This document shows positions 1-8,555 of a stretch of DNA of 64,000 nt, one piece after another. Location of the stretch: NCBI RefSeq assembly GCF_014062345.1, contig NZ_JACGLS010000007.1, positions 1-64,000 of the forward strand. Direction: 5' to 3'. The position numbers and the translations under genes are program-made. The notes under the pieces were generated by a model. That model saw only the letters and a program-made list of their open reading frames with translations. It was not told the DNA's origin and did not search any database. Source of the stretch: Tenacibaculum pelagium (GTDB lineage Bacteria; Bacteroidota; Bacteroidia; Flavobacteriales; Flavobacteriaceae). How positions within the stretch are numbered: position 1 is the first letter of the stretch; the number at the start of each line of letters is the position of its first letter.

Positions 1-17
1 GTTGGCAGTAATTTGAA

Positions 18-533
18 ATGACGAACTTTAAAACTGAAAAAGATAAATTACTATTGGAATTAGATTTCGAAATTAAACGGAATCTTGACAATGGAATTCT
101 AAAATCATTGTATCGGAATTTGAATTCATTACAATCTGTTTCTGACCTGAATGGAATTTTAAGTAGACTTGTTGTTGACAGCCTCGATTATGAATTTAAA
201 ATCGGAGAAAAATTAATTGAATTTGAGAATTATTTCTCTGACTTTTCTAACTCAATTCGTTCAGCTGAATTGAAACGTTTAGCGAAAAAATTAATTAAGG
301 AAAATACGAGAATTACATTTTACGGAAAAGCTTGGTCTGAAAGTAAAGCGAATTGGATTTATTTTGACAAAGTGTTTGACTTAAAAAAAATGCGGAACAA
401 ATTCGAATTTGGAGAAAATATAATTGAACATCAGAATTTGGACATTAGGTCTGGATTAGAAAGCGGATTTATTGACAAAAATACTAACGAGGGAATAATG
501 GGAAAAATAAAAACTACTGCCAACAATGTATAA
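18..533 (+). CDS. cassette 1 hypothetical protein
   Basis: A 171-residue, mostly helical, charged, probably cytoplasmic protein; I recognise no family. It starts at an ATG 17 nt after the cassette's opening GTTGGCAGT. Its 3' end runs into the attC-like site: the last codons read ANNV and the TAA stop (531-533) lies inside the GTATAA left arm, so the recombination site supplies the stop codon. The C-terminus would therefore change with the site. No signal peptide or membrane segment is visible. Function unknown. Confidence 0.7.
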   Translation: MTNFKTEKDKLLLELDFEIKRNLDNGILKSLYRNLNSLQSVSDLNGILSRLVVDSLDYEFKIGEKLIEFENYFSDFSNSIRSAELKRLAKKLIKENTRITFYGKAWSESKANWIYFDKVFDLKKMRNKFEFGENIIEHQNLDIRSGLESGFIDKNTNEGIMGKIKTTANNV

Positions 534-652
534 AAATAATTGCTACATTAGTGCTTAAACAAAGGTAGTTGCAGTTTTGTTACGTCTGATTTTCCTGCGG
601 AAAATCCTCGCACACAAAACCGCAACTATTCTTATACGAGACCGTTGGCAAC
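516..652 (+). repeat. attC-like site 1
   Basis: Inverse core ACTGCCAAC (516-524) matches the cassette 1 start GTTGGCAGT. Then spacer AAT, left arm GTATAA (528-533), right arm TTATAC (632-637), spacer GAGACC, and core GTTGGCAAC (644-652) opening cassette 2. The centre holds a nested hairpin, GATTTTCC/GGAAAATC with a 3-nt loop (588-606). It belongs to the same sequence family as sites 2, 6, 8 and 12. Confidence 0.75.
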
Positions 653-661
653 AATTAAGAA

Positions 662-1411
662 ATGAACTTATTTAGACAATTTTTTAAAAAAGAAACCAAA
701 AGCATTAGTGATGATTTTTATAATCGTGCCAAACTTGCAATTGAAATGTCCATTAATTCTTCCGTTGATGTGCATAAAACACTTTTAAAAGAAAAAAATT
801 GGAGTCAAATATTATTTTGTAATAAAAGTTTAAGTTCTGGACTATTACGTCTTCACATGTTAGAAAGAAGAAGTAAAATAAAATTAGGTTCTGAAATAGA
901 ATTTAAAAATAAAGAAATAATATTAGATTCTCTTTTCAGTATTATACATAAGACAGAAGTATCAATAGCTGATGTTTATTATCAACTAAACCTTTGGATT
1001 ATTCATAATCGATTTGACAAAATAAACGAACTTATTAAAATAATTCACCTTATCAAACCCTCAAGATATAGAAAACAGAGTCTGTATGAAAAACACTATA
1101 TGAATTTTTTAAATTTCCTGTCTAGGAATACTGAAAAAATCAATCATGACTTTATTCAAAAAAGCCATAAAGACCCTATTATCACTTACTATTCTTTATT
1201 CCCTGAATTGTATGACGGAATTTTGAATAAAACCGATATAAAAGATAACATTCTAACTATTAAAGATGAGTACAAAATTTTACAAAAGAAACTATTCAAA
1301 GACTCATCTTCTTTGTACGGAGGATTTAAAGACACTGAAGTAGTAACAAATTTCACATTAGAGGTTCCTTTGAAAATATCCAGTAATATAGACAAATTAA
1401 AAGCTGACTAA
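662..1411 (+). CDS. cassette 2 hypothetical protein
   Basis: A 249-residue protein of alternating helices rich in Lys, Ile and Asn; no family recognised. There is no signal peptide, although the N-terminus (MNLFRQFFKKE) is amphipathic. The ATG is 18 nt after the cassette's core and the stop is 15 nt before the inverse core, so the gene nearly fills its cassette. The single-gene arrangement gives no functional clue. Confidence 0.7.
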   Translation: MNLFRQFFKKETKSISDDFYNRAKLAIEMSINSSVDVHKTLLKEKNWSQILFCNKSLSSGLLRLHMLERRSKIKLGSEIEFKNKEIILDSLFSIIHKTEVSIADVYYQLNLWIIHNRFDKINELIKIIHLIKPSRYRKQSLYEKHYMNFLNFLSRNTEKINHDFIQKSHKDPIITYYSLFPELYDGILNKTDIKDNILTIKDEYKILQKKLFKDSSSLYGGFKDTEVVTNFTLEVPLKISSNIDKLKAD

Positions 1412-1426
1412 TAAAATAAAAAACTA

Positions 1427-1560
1427 TTGCCAACATTGTATAAAAATAATTGCTCGACAAGCGTACTTGGGAAATTCCTTCCGAATTTTCCAATGGCAGT
1501 TTTTATTTGGTAATTTAGTAACCTAACCAAGCAACTATTCTTATACGTAACCGTTGTACA
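1427..1560 (+). repeat. attC-like site 2
   Basis: Inverse core TTGCCAAC (1427-1434) matches the cassette 2 start GTTGGCAA (644). Spacer ATT, left arm GTATAA (1438-1443), right arm TTATAC (1541-1546), spacer GTAACC, core GTTGTACA (1553-1560). Across the site the two cores agree only in their first four bases (GTTG), while each matches its own cassette fully. Confidence 0.75.
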
Positions 1561-1589
1561 AAATATAACCACTCAATCCCATTTAGAAT

Positions 1590-1994
1590 TTGACTGACCA
1601 GAAAGTAAATCGATTTTTAATACCTATTGCGGTAATCGTTGTAATATTTTCTATTTTCAAAACGATTAAGAATGACAAAAAAGAGGAACAACTGAAATTA
1701 GAAAATAATTATGTGATTGGAGAAATTACAGACCATAAAGTAACAGGTTTAGCCGAAACCTATCATATTTATTATAAGTATAGCGTTGATGGAACTGAAT
1801 ACTCAAAATCTGTAAATTATAGTTTTAAATATTCAGATTGCCAAAGAACAAAAAATTGTATCGGAGTTAAGCATCCTGTATACTATGACATAGAAAATCC
1901 GAATAATGCATTTATGGACTTTAATTCAACGGAATTAGACCTAAAAAAACTGAATATTCAAAAAAAGAGGTTTAAAGAACGGATTGATAATTAA
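1590..1994 (+). CDS. cassette 3 membrane-anchored hypothetical protein (DUF3592-like)
   Basis: A 134-residue protein with one N-terminal transmembrane segment (about residues 8-25) and a small beta-rich extracytoplasmic domain. The pattern YYKYSVDGTEYSKSV and a later Pro-containing YYDIENP resembles DUF3592-type domains; this is a tentative fold guess. The start appears to be TTG at 1590, because no ATG lies between the cassette core and the membrane segment. Two Cys residues (DCQRTKNC) could form a disulfide outside the membrane. Confidence 0.6.
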   Translation: MTDQKVNRFLIPIAVIVVIFSIFKTIKNDKKEEQLKLENNYVIGEITDHKVTGLAETYHIYYKYSVDGTEYSKSVNYSFKYSDCQRTKNCIGVKHPVYYDIENPNNAFMDFNSTELDLKKLNIQKKRFKERIDN

Positions 1995-2013
1995 AAAAAG
2001 GAATAAAATACTG

Positions 2014-2149
2014 TGTACAACAACGGCTATAATTCATTGCTTCTGACTTTCCTTTCGGAAAGTCCTCGCAGATTTGCTATCTTCGGTTTACGGCGGAAAA
2101 TCCTCGCGGATTTTCACGCAACGAAATCATAGCCAAAACCGTTACCTGC
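2014..2149 (+). repeat. attC-like site 3
   Basis: Inverse core TGTACAAC (2014-2021) matches the cassette 3 start GTTGTACA. Spacer AAC, left arm GGCTAT (2025-2030), right arm ATAGCC (2129-2134), spacer AAAACC, core GTTACCTGC (2141-2149). Two nested hairpins occur, including GAAAATCC/GGATTTTC. The arms differ from GTATAA/TTATAC yet still pair, which is covariation supporting a conserved fold. Confidence 0.75.
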
Positions 2150-2171
2150 AAGCTGAAAAAAAAATCCGTAA

Positions 2172-3593
2172 ATGGAAGAAATAAACGAACTACAATTTAA
2201 AGAATTACTTGCTTCTACGGAGATTTCTGAACACAATGACCTTTTAATAAATTTTGAGAGTGTAACTAATGTAAACTTAAATAAAGTTACTCTTTCAAAT
2301 AAGTTTAAAAACTGTAAACTTACAGGTAAAAGAGTTGATTTTATGAACTTGAGTCTTGAAGAGAACTCTGAATTAACTCATTTTTTTAGCTTTGATAATT
2401 GCGAATTTGAAAACGATGTTTATTTTAAAGATTGCTTTGTTCAAGAGATTAAATTTTCAAATATTTCAAAGCCAATTAAAAACTTACATTTAGCACCAAA
2501 AAAGCTTGGATATTTTACTTTTGAGTGTTCGGAAAGTTTAGAGCGAGAAATATTAAATGAAATTAATATTACTATCCATAATTGTGAAATTGTAAAATTT
2601 TTAGACTTCTTACATCTAAAATCAACGGGCAATTTACTGATTTCTCGTTGTAAAATTAATCGGGTTAAAATCCACGATTCCAAGTTCAAAAGAATAGATA
2701 TTGACCATTGTAATTTTGTTAGTGATTTTCAATTTACTCTCAATTCTGTAGAGGATAGTTATTTTAAACATAACGAGTTTAATAAAACAAATTTTTCACT
2801 CACAGATTTCGGAATTGACGCAGAATTTTCTTTTAATGATTTCTCTGGAACTGCATTGTTTGAGAAACTAAAAAACGAGAATAGAACTAGAGTTAAATTC
2901 AAGAGTTGTAATTTTATGAAATACACATATTTCAATAAATCAACTCTTTATGACTTATATATTGATACTTCAAAATTTCAAGAATTTACTTCTTTTCAAG
3001 AACTAGAGTTAAACTCTATATTTTTAGACAGAACCATATTTGAAAAATCTGCTTTTTTTGATGACATTGAAATTTTTAAATTCAGTAAATGCAACAAAAG
3101 AACTTTAAGAAATATAAAACAACAATTATTACGAGCTGACAATAAAATAGATTACGACAATTTCCGTGCTCACGAACTTAATTCATACAAAGAAGAATTA
3201 AAGAAAAATATTAAGTCAAAACCAAAAGCTAATCGGAAAAAATTACGGAGAGATTTAACAATTTTACGAGTAAACTCATTCTTCTCAAACAACGGAACTG
3301 ATTGGGTTAAAGCAATTAAAAGAACTTTATTTGTTGCGATTCTATTTTATTCAATATTTTATGGAATTCATAATTCCGAAAGAGAAATTGATTTGTTAAA
3401 TACATCTGCTTATAGTGAGTATTTTATTGGACTATTTAGGTACTTTTTGCTAACTGACTTTCATAATCCTTTAGTAAATAGTAGAGAGTATTTGACAAGT
3501 GTTTGGGAATGGATTCCATTTATTTTCGGAAAGATATTTATTGGAATCGGAATTTATGAAATTTTGGTTTCATTTAGAAAATTTAGGAAATAA
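2172..3593 (+). CDS. cassette 4 pentapeptide-like repeat membrane protein
   Basis: A 473-residue protein. Residues about 40-310 carry repeated aromatic-Cys-Asn patterns (F.NCEF, FKDCF, HDSKFKRIDIDHCNF) like the right-handed beta-helix of pentapeptide-repeat proteins, but the repeats are irregular. A basic helical segment with ADNKIDYDNFRAHE follows, then about three hydrophobic segments near the C-terminus (about 385-400, 415-430, 445-465) that should anchor it in the inner membrane. Similar repeat-plus-membrane proteins are known in Bacteroidota, but no function is assigned. It is the largest single-domain cargo protein here. Confidence 0.65.
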   Translation: MEEINELQFKELLASTEISEHNDLLINFESVTNVNLNKVTLSNKFKNCKLTGKRVDFMNLSLEENSELTHFFSFDNCEFENDVYFKDCFVQEIKFSNISKPIKNLHLAPKKLGYFTFECSESLEREILNEINITIHNCEIVKFLDFLHLKSTGNLLISRCKINRVKIHDSKFKRIDIDHCNFVSDFQFTLNSVEDSYFKHNEFNKTNFSLTDFGIDAEFSFNDFSGTALFEKLKNENRTRVKFKSCNFMKYTYFNKSTLYDLYIDTSKFQEFTSFQELELNSIFLDRTIFEKSAFFDDIEIFKFSKCNKRTLRNIKQQLLRADNKIDYDNFRAHELNSYKEELKKNIKSKPKANRKKLRRDLTILRVNSFFSNNGTDWVKAIKRTLFVAILFYSIFYGIHNSEREIDLLNTSAYSEYFIGLFRYFLLTDFHNPLVNSREYLTSVWEWIPFIFGKIFIGIGIYEILVSFRKFRK

Positions 3594-3598
3594 AGCCA

Positions 3599-3737
3599 GC
3601 AGGTAACAACGTATAAACGCAATAACGGCTGAATTTCCTAATCGGAAATTCAAGCCTTTTTATTATCTTGGTTGCGTCAGCGGAAAATACTCGCGCATTT
3701 TCCCGTTACTGACGCTTATACAAAACCGTTAGCAAAC
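3599..3737 (+). repeat. attC-like site 4
   Basis: Inverse core GCAGGTAAC (3599-3607) is the exact reverse complement of the cassette 4 start GTTACCTGC. Spacer AAC, left arm GTATAA (3611-3616), right arm TTATAC (3716-3721), spacer AAAACC, core GTTAGCAAAC (3728-3737). A nested hairpin GAATTTCC/GGAAATTC lies near 3638-3654. Confidence 0.75.
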
Positions 3738-3792
3738 ATAACTCACTCAAGTTTAAAAAAATAGAATTAACACAATGAACCATTAACACTAT

Positions 3793-5502
3793 ATGAGAAA
3801 ATACTTATTAATTATATGCCTAATCTGTTTAAGCTCTTGTATAAAAAATTTAACTGATGAAGAATTAATAGAAACATATCAAGAATCGATTAATAATCAT
3901 AAATGGAAAAAGGCTCTTGATTGTGTAAAAGAAGGATTAATAAGAAAACCTACTGATACTTCTCTATATTTTAGTCAAGCATTATGTTTGAAAAATATAA
4001 ACCCTATAAAGAACCATCAAGAGGTTTTAACAAACATAAATATATACCTTAATCATTATAAAACATCTAGTCGGGGGAGATTATTAAAATATATAAATTA
4101 CTACGAAAATGATCTATTTACAGAATCAATTGAAGAAGTAGAAAGAATCGAGAAATATTACGGAATTTCAGCCATTACACTTTTGATGAAAGCAAATGCT
4201 CATTTTTTAAATAAAGATTACAAAAATGCTGCTTTTAATTATGAAGAGGCAACAATGTACCCTAACTCTATAGAAAAGTTTAAAGCTATTTATTATTATA
4301 AAATTTATTCCAAATATTTTGCAGGAAACAAAGAAGGGGCGTCATGGGATACAGCTTTTTTGGAAAATTACGGGCTTGAAGAAGATATGGAATTGATGAG
4401 TTTAATTTCAAAAGACCAACTCAATATTGATGACTATAATAAAATCCCCTTTTATGCAGAATCAGAGAACTTTGATAAAGAAATTAGATTAAAAATAAAT
4501 TTAAGCTATGACAGGCTTTTTAAACCCATATATACAGAAAAATTATTTTATGAGCCTAGAAAAACAGTAAAAGACTTAAAAAACTTAGATAAAAATCTAG
4601 AACTTCTCAATTTAAGTTCTTCAAATATATCTGAGCTTCCTGATAACATAAAAGTATTTAAAAAATTAAAGGCATTAGATTTATCGAGAAACAGAATCAA
4701 AGATTTTGATAAATTATTTAATCAATTAGGTGAATTACCAAGTCTTGAATATTTAGAATTAGATTATTCAAATCTGAAAGAATTTCCTTCTTCTATATCC
4801 AAATTACAAAAACTAAAAGGTTTATCAATTGAAGCTTCAAATATTCGTAAACTTCCACCAGAAATAGGAACACTAAAAAACTTAGGTTATTTAAGTATTC
4901 GTAATAATGGAAAAATTAAAGATTTACCAAAAGAAATAAAATATTTAAAAAATTTAAATTGTTTAGATGTTTCAGGAAGTGGAATTCAAAGATTAAGAGA
5001 AGAAGTTGGTCTATGTTACAACCTAATTTCAATTAAGAGTAATGCTTCTAAAGTTAAAACGATACCGCATACAATAGGCAATTTAAAAAACTTGAGGTCG
5101 TTAAATTTAGGTTTCAATAGAATTGAGACTATTCCTAAAAGTATTGGAGATATTAATTATTTAACCAATCTTGATTTAGGTAGTAATGAAATTAGAGAAT
5201 TACCAAAAACAATTAAAAATTTACAAAACTTACAAATGCTAAGTATTGAATTTAATCGCTTTAGAAAATTCCCATCAGAAGTACTAGAATTAAAAAATCT
5301 ACAAACGCTGTGGCTTCACAATAATAATATACCGCATTTACCAACTGATATAGGTAACTTAACAAAACTCACTCACTTGTTAATAGACCACGAAGTTATT
5401 TCTGATAAAAATATCAATCAAATAAAAGAAAGAAATACTAATATTTATATAGTAAGAGAAGATTGTAGAAAATATGTAGGAGGTATAAAAAGAAAAAAAT
5501 AA
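3793..5502 (+). CDS. cassette 5 TPR plus leucine-rich-repeat lipoprotein
   Basis: A 569-residue protein with a lipoprotein signal (hydrophobic core then SSC, Cys16). Residues about 25-190 look like helical TPR-type repeats. From about residue 275 onward come roughly ten leucine-rich repeats of the form LxxLxLxxNxIxxLPxxIxxLxxL, the small bacterial type that ends in LP. Such proteins usually act in protein binding at the cell surface or periplasm. The leader after the core (65 nt) is the longest in the array. The ligand is unknown. Confidence 0.8.
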   Translation: MRKYLLIICLICLSSCIKNLTDEELIETYQESINNHKWKKALDCVKEGLIRKPTDTSLYFSQALCLKNINPIKNHQEVLTNINIYLNHYKTSSRGRLLKYINYYENDLFTESIEEVERIEKYYGISAITLLMKANAHFLNKDYKNAAFNYEEATMYPNSIEKFKAIYYYKIYSKYFAGNKEGASWDTAFLENYGLEEDMELMSLISKDQLNIDDYNKIPFYAESENFDKEIRLKINLSYDRLFKPIYTEKLFYEPRKTVKDLKNLDKNLELLNLSSSNISELPDNIKVFKKLKALDLSRNRIKDFDKLFNQLGELPSLEYLELDYSNLKEFPSSISKLQKLKGLSIEASNIRKLPPEIGTLKNLGYLSIRNNGKIKDLPKEIKYLKNLNCLDVSGSGIQRLREEVGLCYNLISIKSNASKVKTIPHTIGNLKNLRSLNLGFNRIETIPKSIGDINYLTNLDLGSNEIRELPKTIKNLQNLQMLSIEFNRFRKFPSEVLELKNLQTLWLHNNNIPHLPTDIGNLTKLTHLLIDHEVISDKNINQIKERNTNIYIVREDCRKYVGGIKRKK

Positions 5503-5503
5503 C

Positions 5504-5705
5504 GTTTGCTAACAATGTATAAAAAACATAGGGCGTTTGTGCTAAATCGAAAGGTCTATGTCTATTAACAAAGTCCGCTAAATATAAAATTTGGCGTTTA
5601 TAGAAGAAAAGATAAAAGCAAAATATTTATATTTAGCTAAGTAATAAACCGAAACGAATGTGCTTATTTATTGCCCTACGTTTCTTATACTAAACGTTGT
5701 GTGCA
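5504..5705 (+). repeat. attC-like site 5
   Basis: Inverse core GTTTGCTAAC (5504-5513) is a perfect 10-base reverse complement of the cassette 5 start. Spacer AAT, left arm GTATAA (5517-5522) extended by AAACATAGGGC, right arm TTATAC (5685-5690), spacer TAAAC, core GTTGTGTGCA (5696-5705). It is longer than most sites and of the same sequence family as site 10. Confidence 0.75.
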
Positions 5706-5714
5706 ATTTGAGAA

Positions 5715-6155
5715 ATGAAAGACATTTTAAAATCAATTTTACTTATTCTAATATTTTTAATTGGAATTATTGTTAGTCCATTCCTCTGGTTCATTTCTCT
5801 ATTCATAGGAAATGACAAAACGGAATACTACCATACTATAAGGAAATTTATACGTAGAGAAGATAACTGTAATGAACATTGGAACGAATCTTTCCATTCA
5901 GAATCTGACTTTATTAAATTTGAAAAAATATTAGAAAAGAAATTTACACCAATCGCACAAACAATTTCTTATTCACCAAAAGTTAAGTTTCTAATTTATG
6001 AATATGGAGCGGAAAATTGGGAAGGTGGATTAATTTATGAATGTGCTAACTGTAAATCTCTTTGGGAATTATCCCATCCTGAAAATGCTTATAGAGGATA
6101 TTTTAAGTCAATTAATCTGAATAAGAATGAAATTGAAAAATATTTAAAAAAATAA
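5715..6155 (+). CDS. cassette 6 membrane-anchored hypothetical protein
   Basis: A 146-residue protein with a strong N-terminal hydrophobic segment (about residues 7-30, with ILLILIFLIGIIV) and a soluble C-terminal domain. Near the C-terminus a CxxC pair (CANCKSLWELSHPENAYRGYF) suggests a metal site or disulfide within a compact fold. I do not recognise the family; an immunity-type protein is possible but only a guess. The ATG is 19 nt after the core and the stop is 4 nt before the inverse core. Confidence 0.65.
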   Translation: MKDILKSILLILIFLIGIIVSPFLWFISLFIGNDKTEYYHTIRKFIRREDNCNEHWNESFHSESDFIKFEKILEKKFTPIAQTISYSPKVKFLIYEYGAENWEGGLIYECANCKSLWELSHPENAYRGYFKSINLNKNEIEKYLKK

Positions 6156-6159
6156 AAAC

Positions 6160-6298
6160 TGCACACAACAACGTGTAAAAATAATTGCTATTTTTAGTAC
6201 AAAACAAAGGTAGTTGCAATTTTGCACACTCGGATTTTCCGTAGGAAAATCTGCCGCGTACAAAACCGCAACTATTCTTACACCAACCGTTGTAGGTA
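6160..6298 (+). repeat. attC-like site 6
   Basis: Inverse core TGCACACAAC (6160-6169) matches the cassette 6 start GTTGTGTGCA over 10 bases. Spacer AAC, left arm GTGTAA (6173-6178), right arm TTACAC (6278-6283), spacer CAACC, core GTTGTAGGTA (6289-6298). Compared with GTATAA/TTATAC both arms carry a compensating change (A-T to G-C). Nested hairpin GATTTTCC/GGAAAATC. Confidence 0.75.
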
Positions 6299-6313
6299 AT
6301 TAAAAACTCACTA

Positions 6314-6745
6314 ATGAAATTATTGTTAAGATTTTCAATTTTACTTCTGATTATCTCTTGTACTTTGAATAAATTCAGAAATGACGAATTAATTGGAGAG
6401 TGGAATACTTTTTATATAATCAATAGTGACAATGTAGATTTAGCAAAAAATTATTCACAAAAAAGTATTTTGACTAAACCACTATCTATTAGGAGAAATG
6501 GCTTTTTTTTAATTCAATTAATTGACTCTGCGAATACTTATTTAACAGGAAATATAGAAAGAATTGATTCAACTAAAATCAAAATTATCAACTCGAATTA
6601 TTCAAGACTTAATGGAACTTACAATGTTTTTATCGAAAAAAGGTTAAGAAAAGGTTCATTGACAAGTTATTTAGAATTAACTTCTGATCAAAACCTGATA
6701 ATAGCGGAAAGGTTTGAAAAAAGGATTAACCCAAAATGGAAATAA
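6314..6745 (+). CDS. cassette 7 small lipoprotein, lipocalin-like
   Basis: A 143-residue lipoprotein: basic start, hydrophobic run, then IISC with Cys16 as the likely lipidation site. The mature part opens with NDELIGEWNTFY and continues with alternating beta-strand patterns, as in small lipocalin-like proteins of Bacteroidota (an L.G.W motif after the signal). The family assignment is tentative. It nearly fills its cassette, with the stop 4 nt before the inverse core. Confidence 0.6.
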   Translation: MKLLLRFSILLLIISCTLNKFRNDELIGEWNTFYIINSDNVDLAKNYSQKSILTKPLSIRRNGFFLIQLIDSANTYLTGNIERIDSTKIKIINSNYSRLNGTYNVFIEKRLRKGSLTSYLELTSDQNLIIAERFEKRINPKWK

Positions 6746-6748
6746 AAC

Positions 6749-6888
6749 TACCTACAACAACGTGTATAGTTCATTGCTTGTTGATTTTCCTCTCGAAAAA
6801 CCCTCGTACTTTTACTATCTTTGGTTTATAACCGAAAATTCTTGCGAATTTTCTCGCAACAAATCATAACACAAAACCGTTGTGCAAC
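6749..6888 (+). repeat. attC-like site 7
   Basis: Inverse core TACCTACAAC (6749-6758) matches the cassette 7 start GTTGTAGGTA over 10 bases. Spacer AAC, left arm GTGTATAG (from 6762), right arm CATAACAC (6865-6872), spacer AAAACC, core GTTGTGCAAC (6879-6888). A TATCTTTG (6816-6823) inside the site matches the Bacteroidota -7 box and could start transcription of cassette 8, but no -33 box is evident. Confidence 0.7.
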
Positions 6889-6911
6889 ATTTGACAAATC
6901 ACACGCAAAAA

Positions 6912-7301
6912 ATGAATTCGGAAATATTTGAACATATAAAATTCATATTAATTGACTCAATAAATGATGATATTCAAGGAATGTATGAATTGAATTATGC
7001 TGTGAAAAAATATTACTCTGAATTGGAAACTCAAAACGAAACTGAGTTTGTTTGCGGAAAAATACTCTCTGAATTGATTTCGGAAAATTATGTGAGAATT
7101 ATTAAAATGACCAATCCTGAATTTAAAGTAATTGAATCACTTGAGACCGAAATCGGACTGAAAATAGCGTCGGACAAAACTAATTGGACTGAATATGAAA
7201 ATGAATGGATTTATGGAATTGAAAGTGTGGATGTGAAAAAATCAGTTGAATTGGAAAATATACTGTACGAAAAAATAAAAACGTTGCACAACAATGTATA
7301 A
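6912..7301 (+). CDS. cassette 8 hypothetical protein
   Basis: A 129-residue, acidic, mostly helical cytoplasmic protein; no family recognised. I chose the ATG at 6912 over an upstream GTG that would sit inside the core itself. As with cassette 1, the reading frame runs through the inverse core and ends in NNV, with its TAA (7299-7301) inside the GTATAA arm of the next site. No membrane segments or metal-binding motifs are seen. Confidence 0.6.
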   Translation: MNSEIFEHIKFILIDSINDDIQGMYELNYAVKKYYSELETQNETEFVCGKILSELISENYVRIIKMTNPEFKVIESLETEIGLKIASDKTNWTEYENEWIYGIESVDVKKSVELENILYEKIKTLHNNV

Positions 7302-7421
7302 AAATAATCGCTCAATTTTGGGCTTAACCAAAGGTCGTTGCAAGTTTACTACGTCTGAATTTCCTTCGGAAATTCCTCGCACGTAAACCCGCAACTATTC
7401 TTATACTAACCGTTACCTACA
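7283..7421 (+). repeat. attC-like site 8
   Basis: Inverse core GTTGCACAAC (7283-7292) is a perfect 10-base match to the cassette 8 start. Spacer AAT, left arm GTATAA (7296-7301), right arm TTATAC (7401-7406), spacer TAACC, core GTTACCTACA (7412-7421). Nested hairpin GAATTTCC/GGAAATTC. The site overlaps the end of the cassette 8 ORF. Confidence 0.75.
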
Positions 7422-7423
7422 AT

Positions 7424-8401
7424 ATGAGAAAGACGATTTTTATACTAACATTTTTTATAATCATTAGTGCTTTTTCACAAGAAAAAAAACTAGGAAAAAG
7501 TGAATTAAAGTATTACAAAGAACTAATAAAACATTTTAAGTCTAAATCAATAAACAAAGATTCAATTGACTGGGAAAATTTTGAAAAAAAAATATTAAAA
7601 AAAGCTCTTATTTCTAGAGATTCAGCAATTAAAACAGCACTAACTATAAACGGAGAAAGTCACTCTTTTTATTACAAATTAGATAATAAAATAAGAATCT
7701 ATGGAAATTTTGAGTCAAAATCTTTTCTTGGAAAAAGAAAGAAAATAAGTGATATTAAAATTAAAAATACTGGTTTTATTAAAATAAACCACTTTATTTC
7801 ATCTAAAGTAAGTTTAAAAGAAACAATTGAAAGTTCTAAAATTTATATAAATAAGAATATTGAAAATATTAAATCTAATGATAGTGAAAATTTAAAATGT
7901 TGGATTATTGATTTAAGAAATAATGGAGGTGGGCAAATGTGGCCAATGATAATTTCATTAACTCCTTTTTTAAAGGAAGGAAATATAGGATATACAATTA
8001 AAGGGAAAAAAGAAACCAATTGGAGAAAAGTGAATGGTGAAATCTTATATGGAACAAGAAATAAAACGAAAAAATATTTAGGAAAAACTTTCAATTATTC
8101 TCTAAAAAACCCAAGAGTGAAAGTTGCTGTATTAATCAACGAATGGACAGCAAGTTCTGCAGAAGCAACAGCAATTGCAGTTATGAGTAATTCTAATGTA
8201 AAATTTTTTGGAACTAAAACATTAGGTTATCCATCTAACAATACAAGTATTAAAATGAAAAACGGAGATTATCTTCATTTAACAACTGGATTTTGGAAAA
8301 ATCATCTTGGAAATAAAATTTCAAAATCGATAATACCAGACGAAATTGCAAATTCAGAAAAAGACTTGATTGAAAAAATAACAAATTGGATAAATGAATA
8401 A
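7424..8401 (+). CDS. cassette 9 secreted S41-family peptidase
   Basis: A 325-residue protein with an N-terminal signal peptide (to about residue 18, ending AFSQ). The S41 core is clear: a strand with DLRNNGGG (163-170), then WTASSAEA (241-248) holding the likely catalytic Ser244, then FGTKTLGYPS. The usual C-terminal-processing Lys position in GxxTxGK is replaced (LGYP), and no PDZ domain is seen, so it is closer to the PDZ-less, IRBP/tricorn-like S41 members. It probably cleaves extracytoplasmic peptides or protein tails; the substrate is unknown. The start is 12 nt after the core. Confidence 0.8.
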   Translation: MRKTIFILTFFIIISAFSQEKKLGKSELKYYKELIKHFKSKSINKDSIDWENFEKKILKKALISRDSAIKTALTINGESHSFYYKLDNKIRIYGNFESKSFLGKRKKISDIKIKNTGFIKINHFISSKVSLKETIESSKIYINKNIENIKSNDSENLKCWIIDLRNNGGGQMWPMIISLTPFLKEGNIGYTIKGKKETNWRKVNGEILYGTRNKTKKYLGKTFNYSLKNPRVKVAVLINEWTASSAEATAIAVMSNSNVKFFGTKTLGYPSNNTSIKMKNGDYLHLTTGFWKNHLGNKISKSIIPDEIANSEKDLIEKITNWINE

Positions 8402-8404
8402 TAC

Positions 8405-8542
8405 TGTAGGTAACACCGTGTATATTTTATTGCTTTCTTTTAGCCAACTTACGAAAATCCTTGCGGATTTTCTATTCAGTATTTATTTGCTAAATTTACG
8501 CTAAACCAACGCAACAAACCATACACAAACACGTTATGTGCA
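8405..8542 (+). repeat. attC-like site 9
   Basis: Inverse core TGTAGGTAAC (8405-8414) matches the cassette 9 start GTTACCTACA. Spacer ACC, left arm GTGTAT (from 8418), right arm ATACAC (8521-8526), spacer AAACAC, core GTTATGTGCA (8533-8542). Nested hairpin GAAAATCC/GGATTTTC near 8453-8473. Confidence 0.75.
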
Positions 8543-8555
8543 ATTAAAAACAGCT

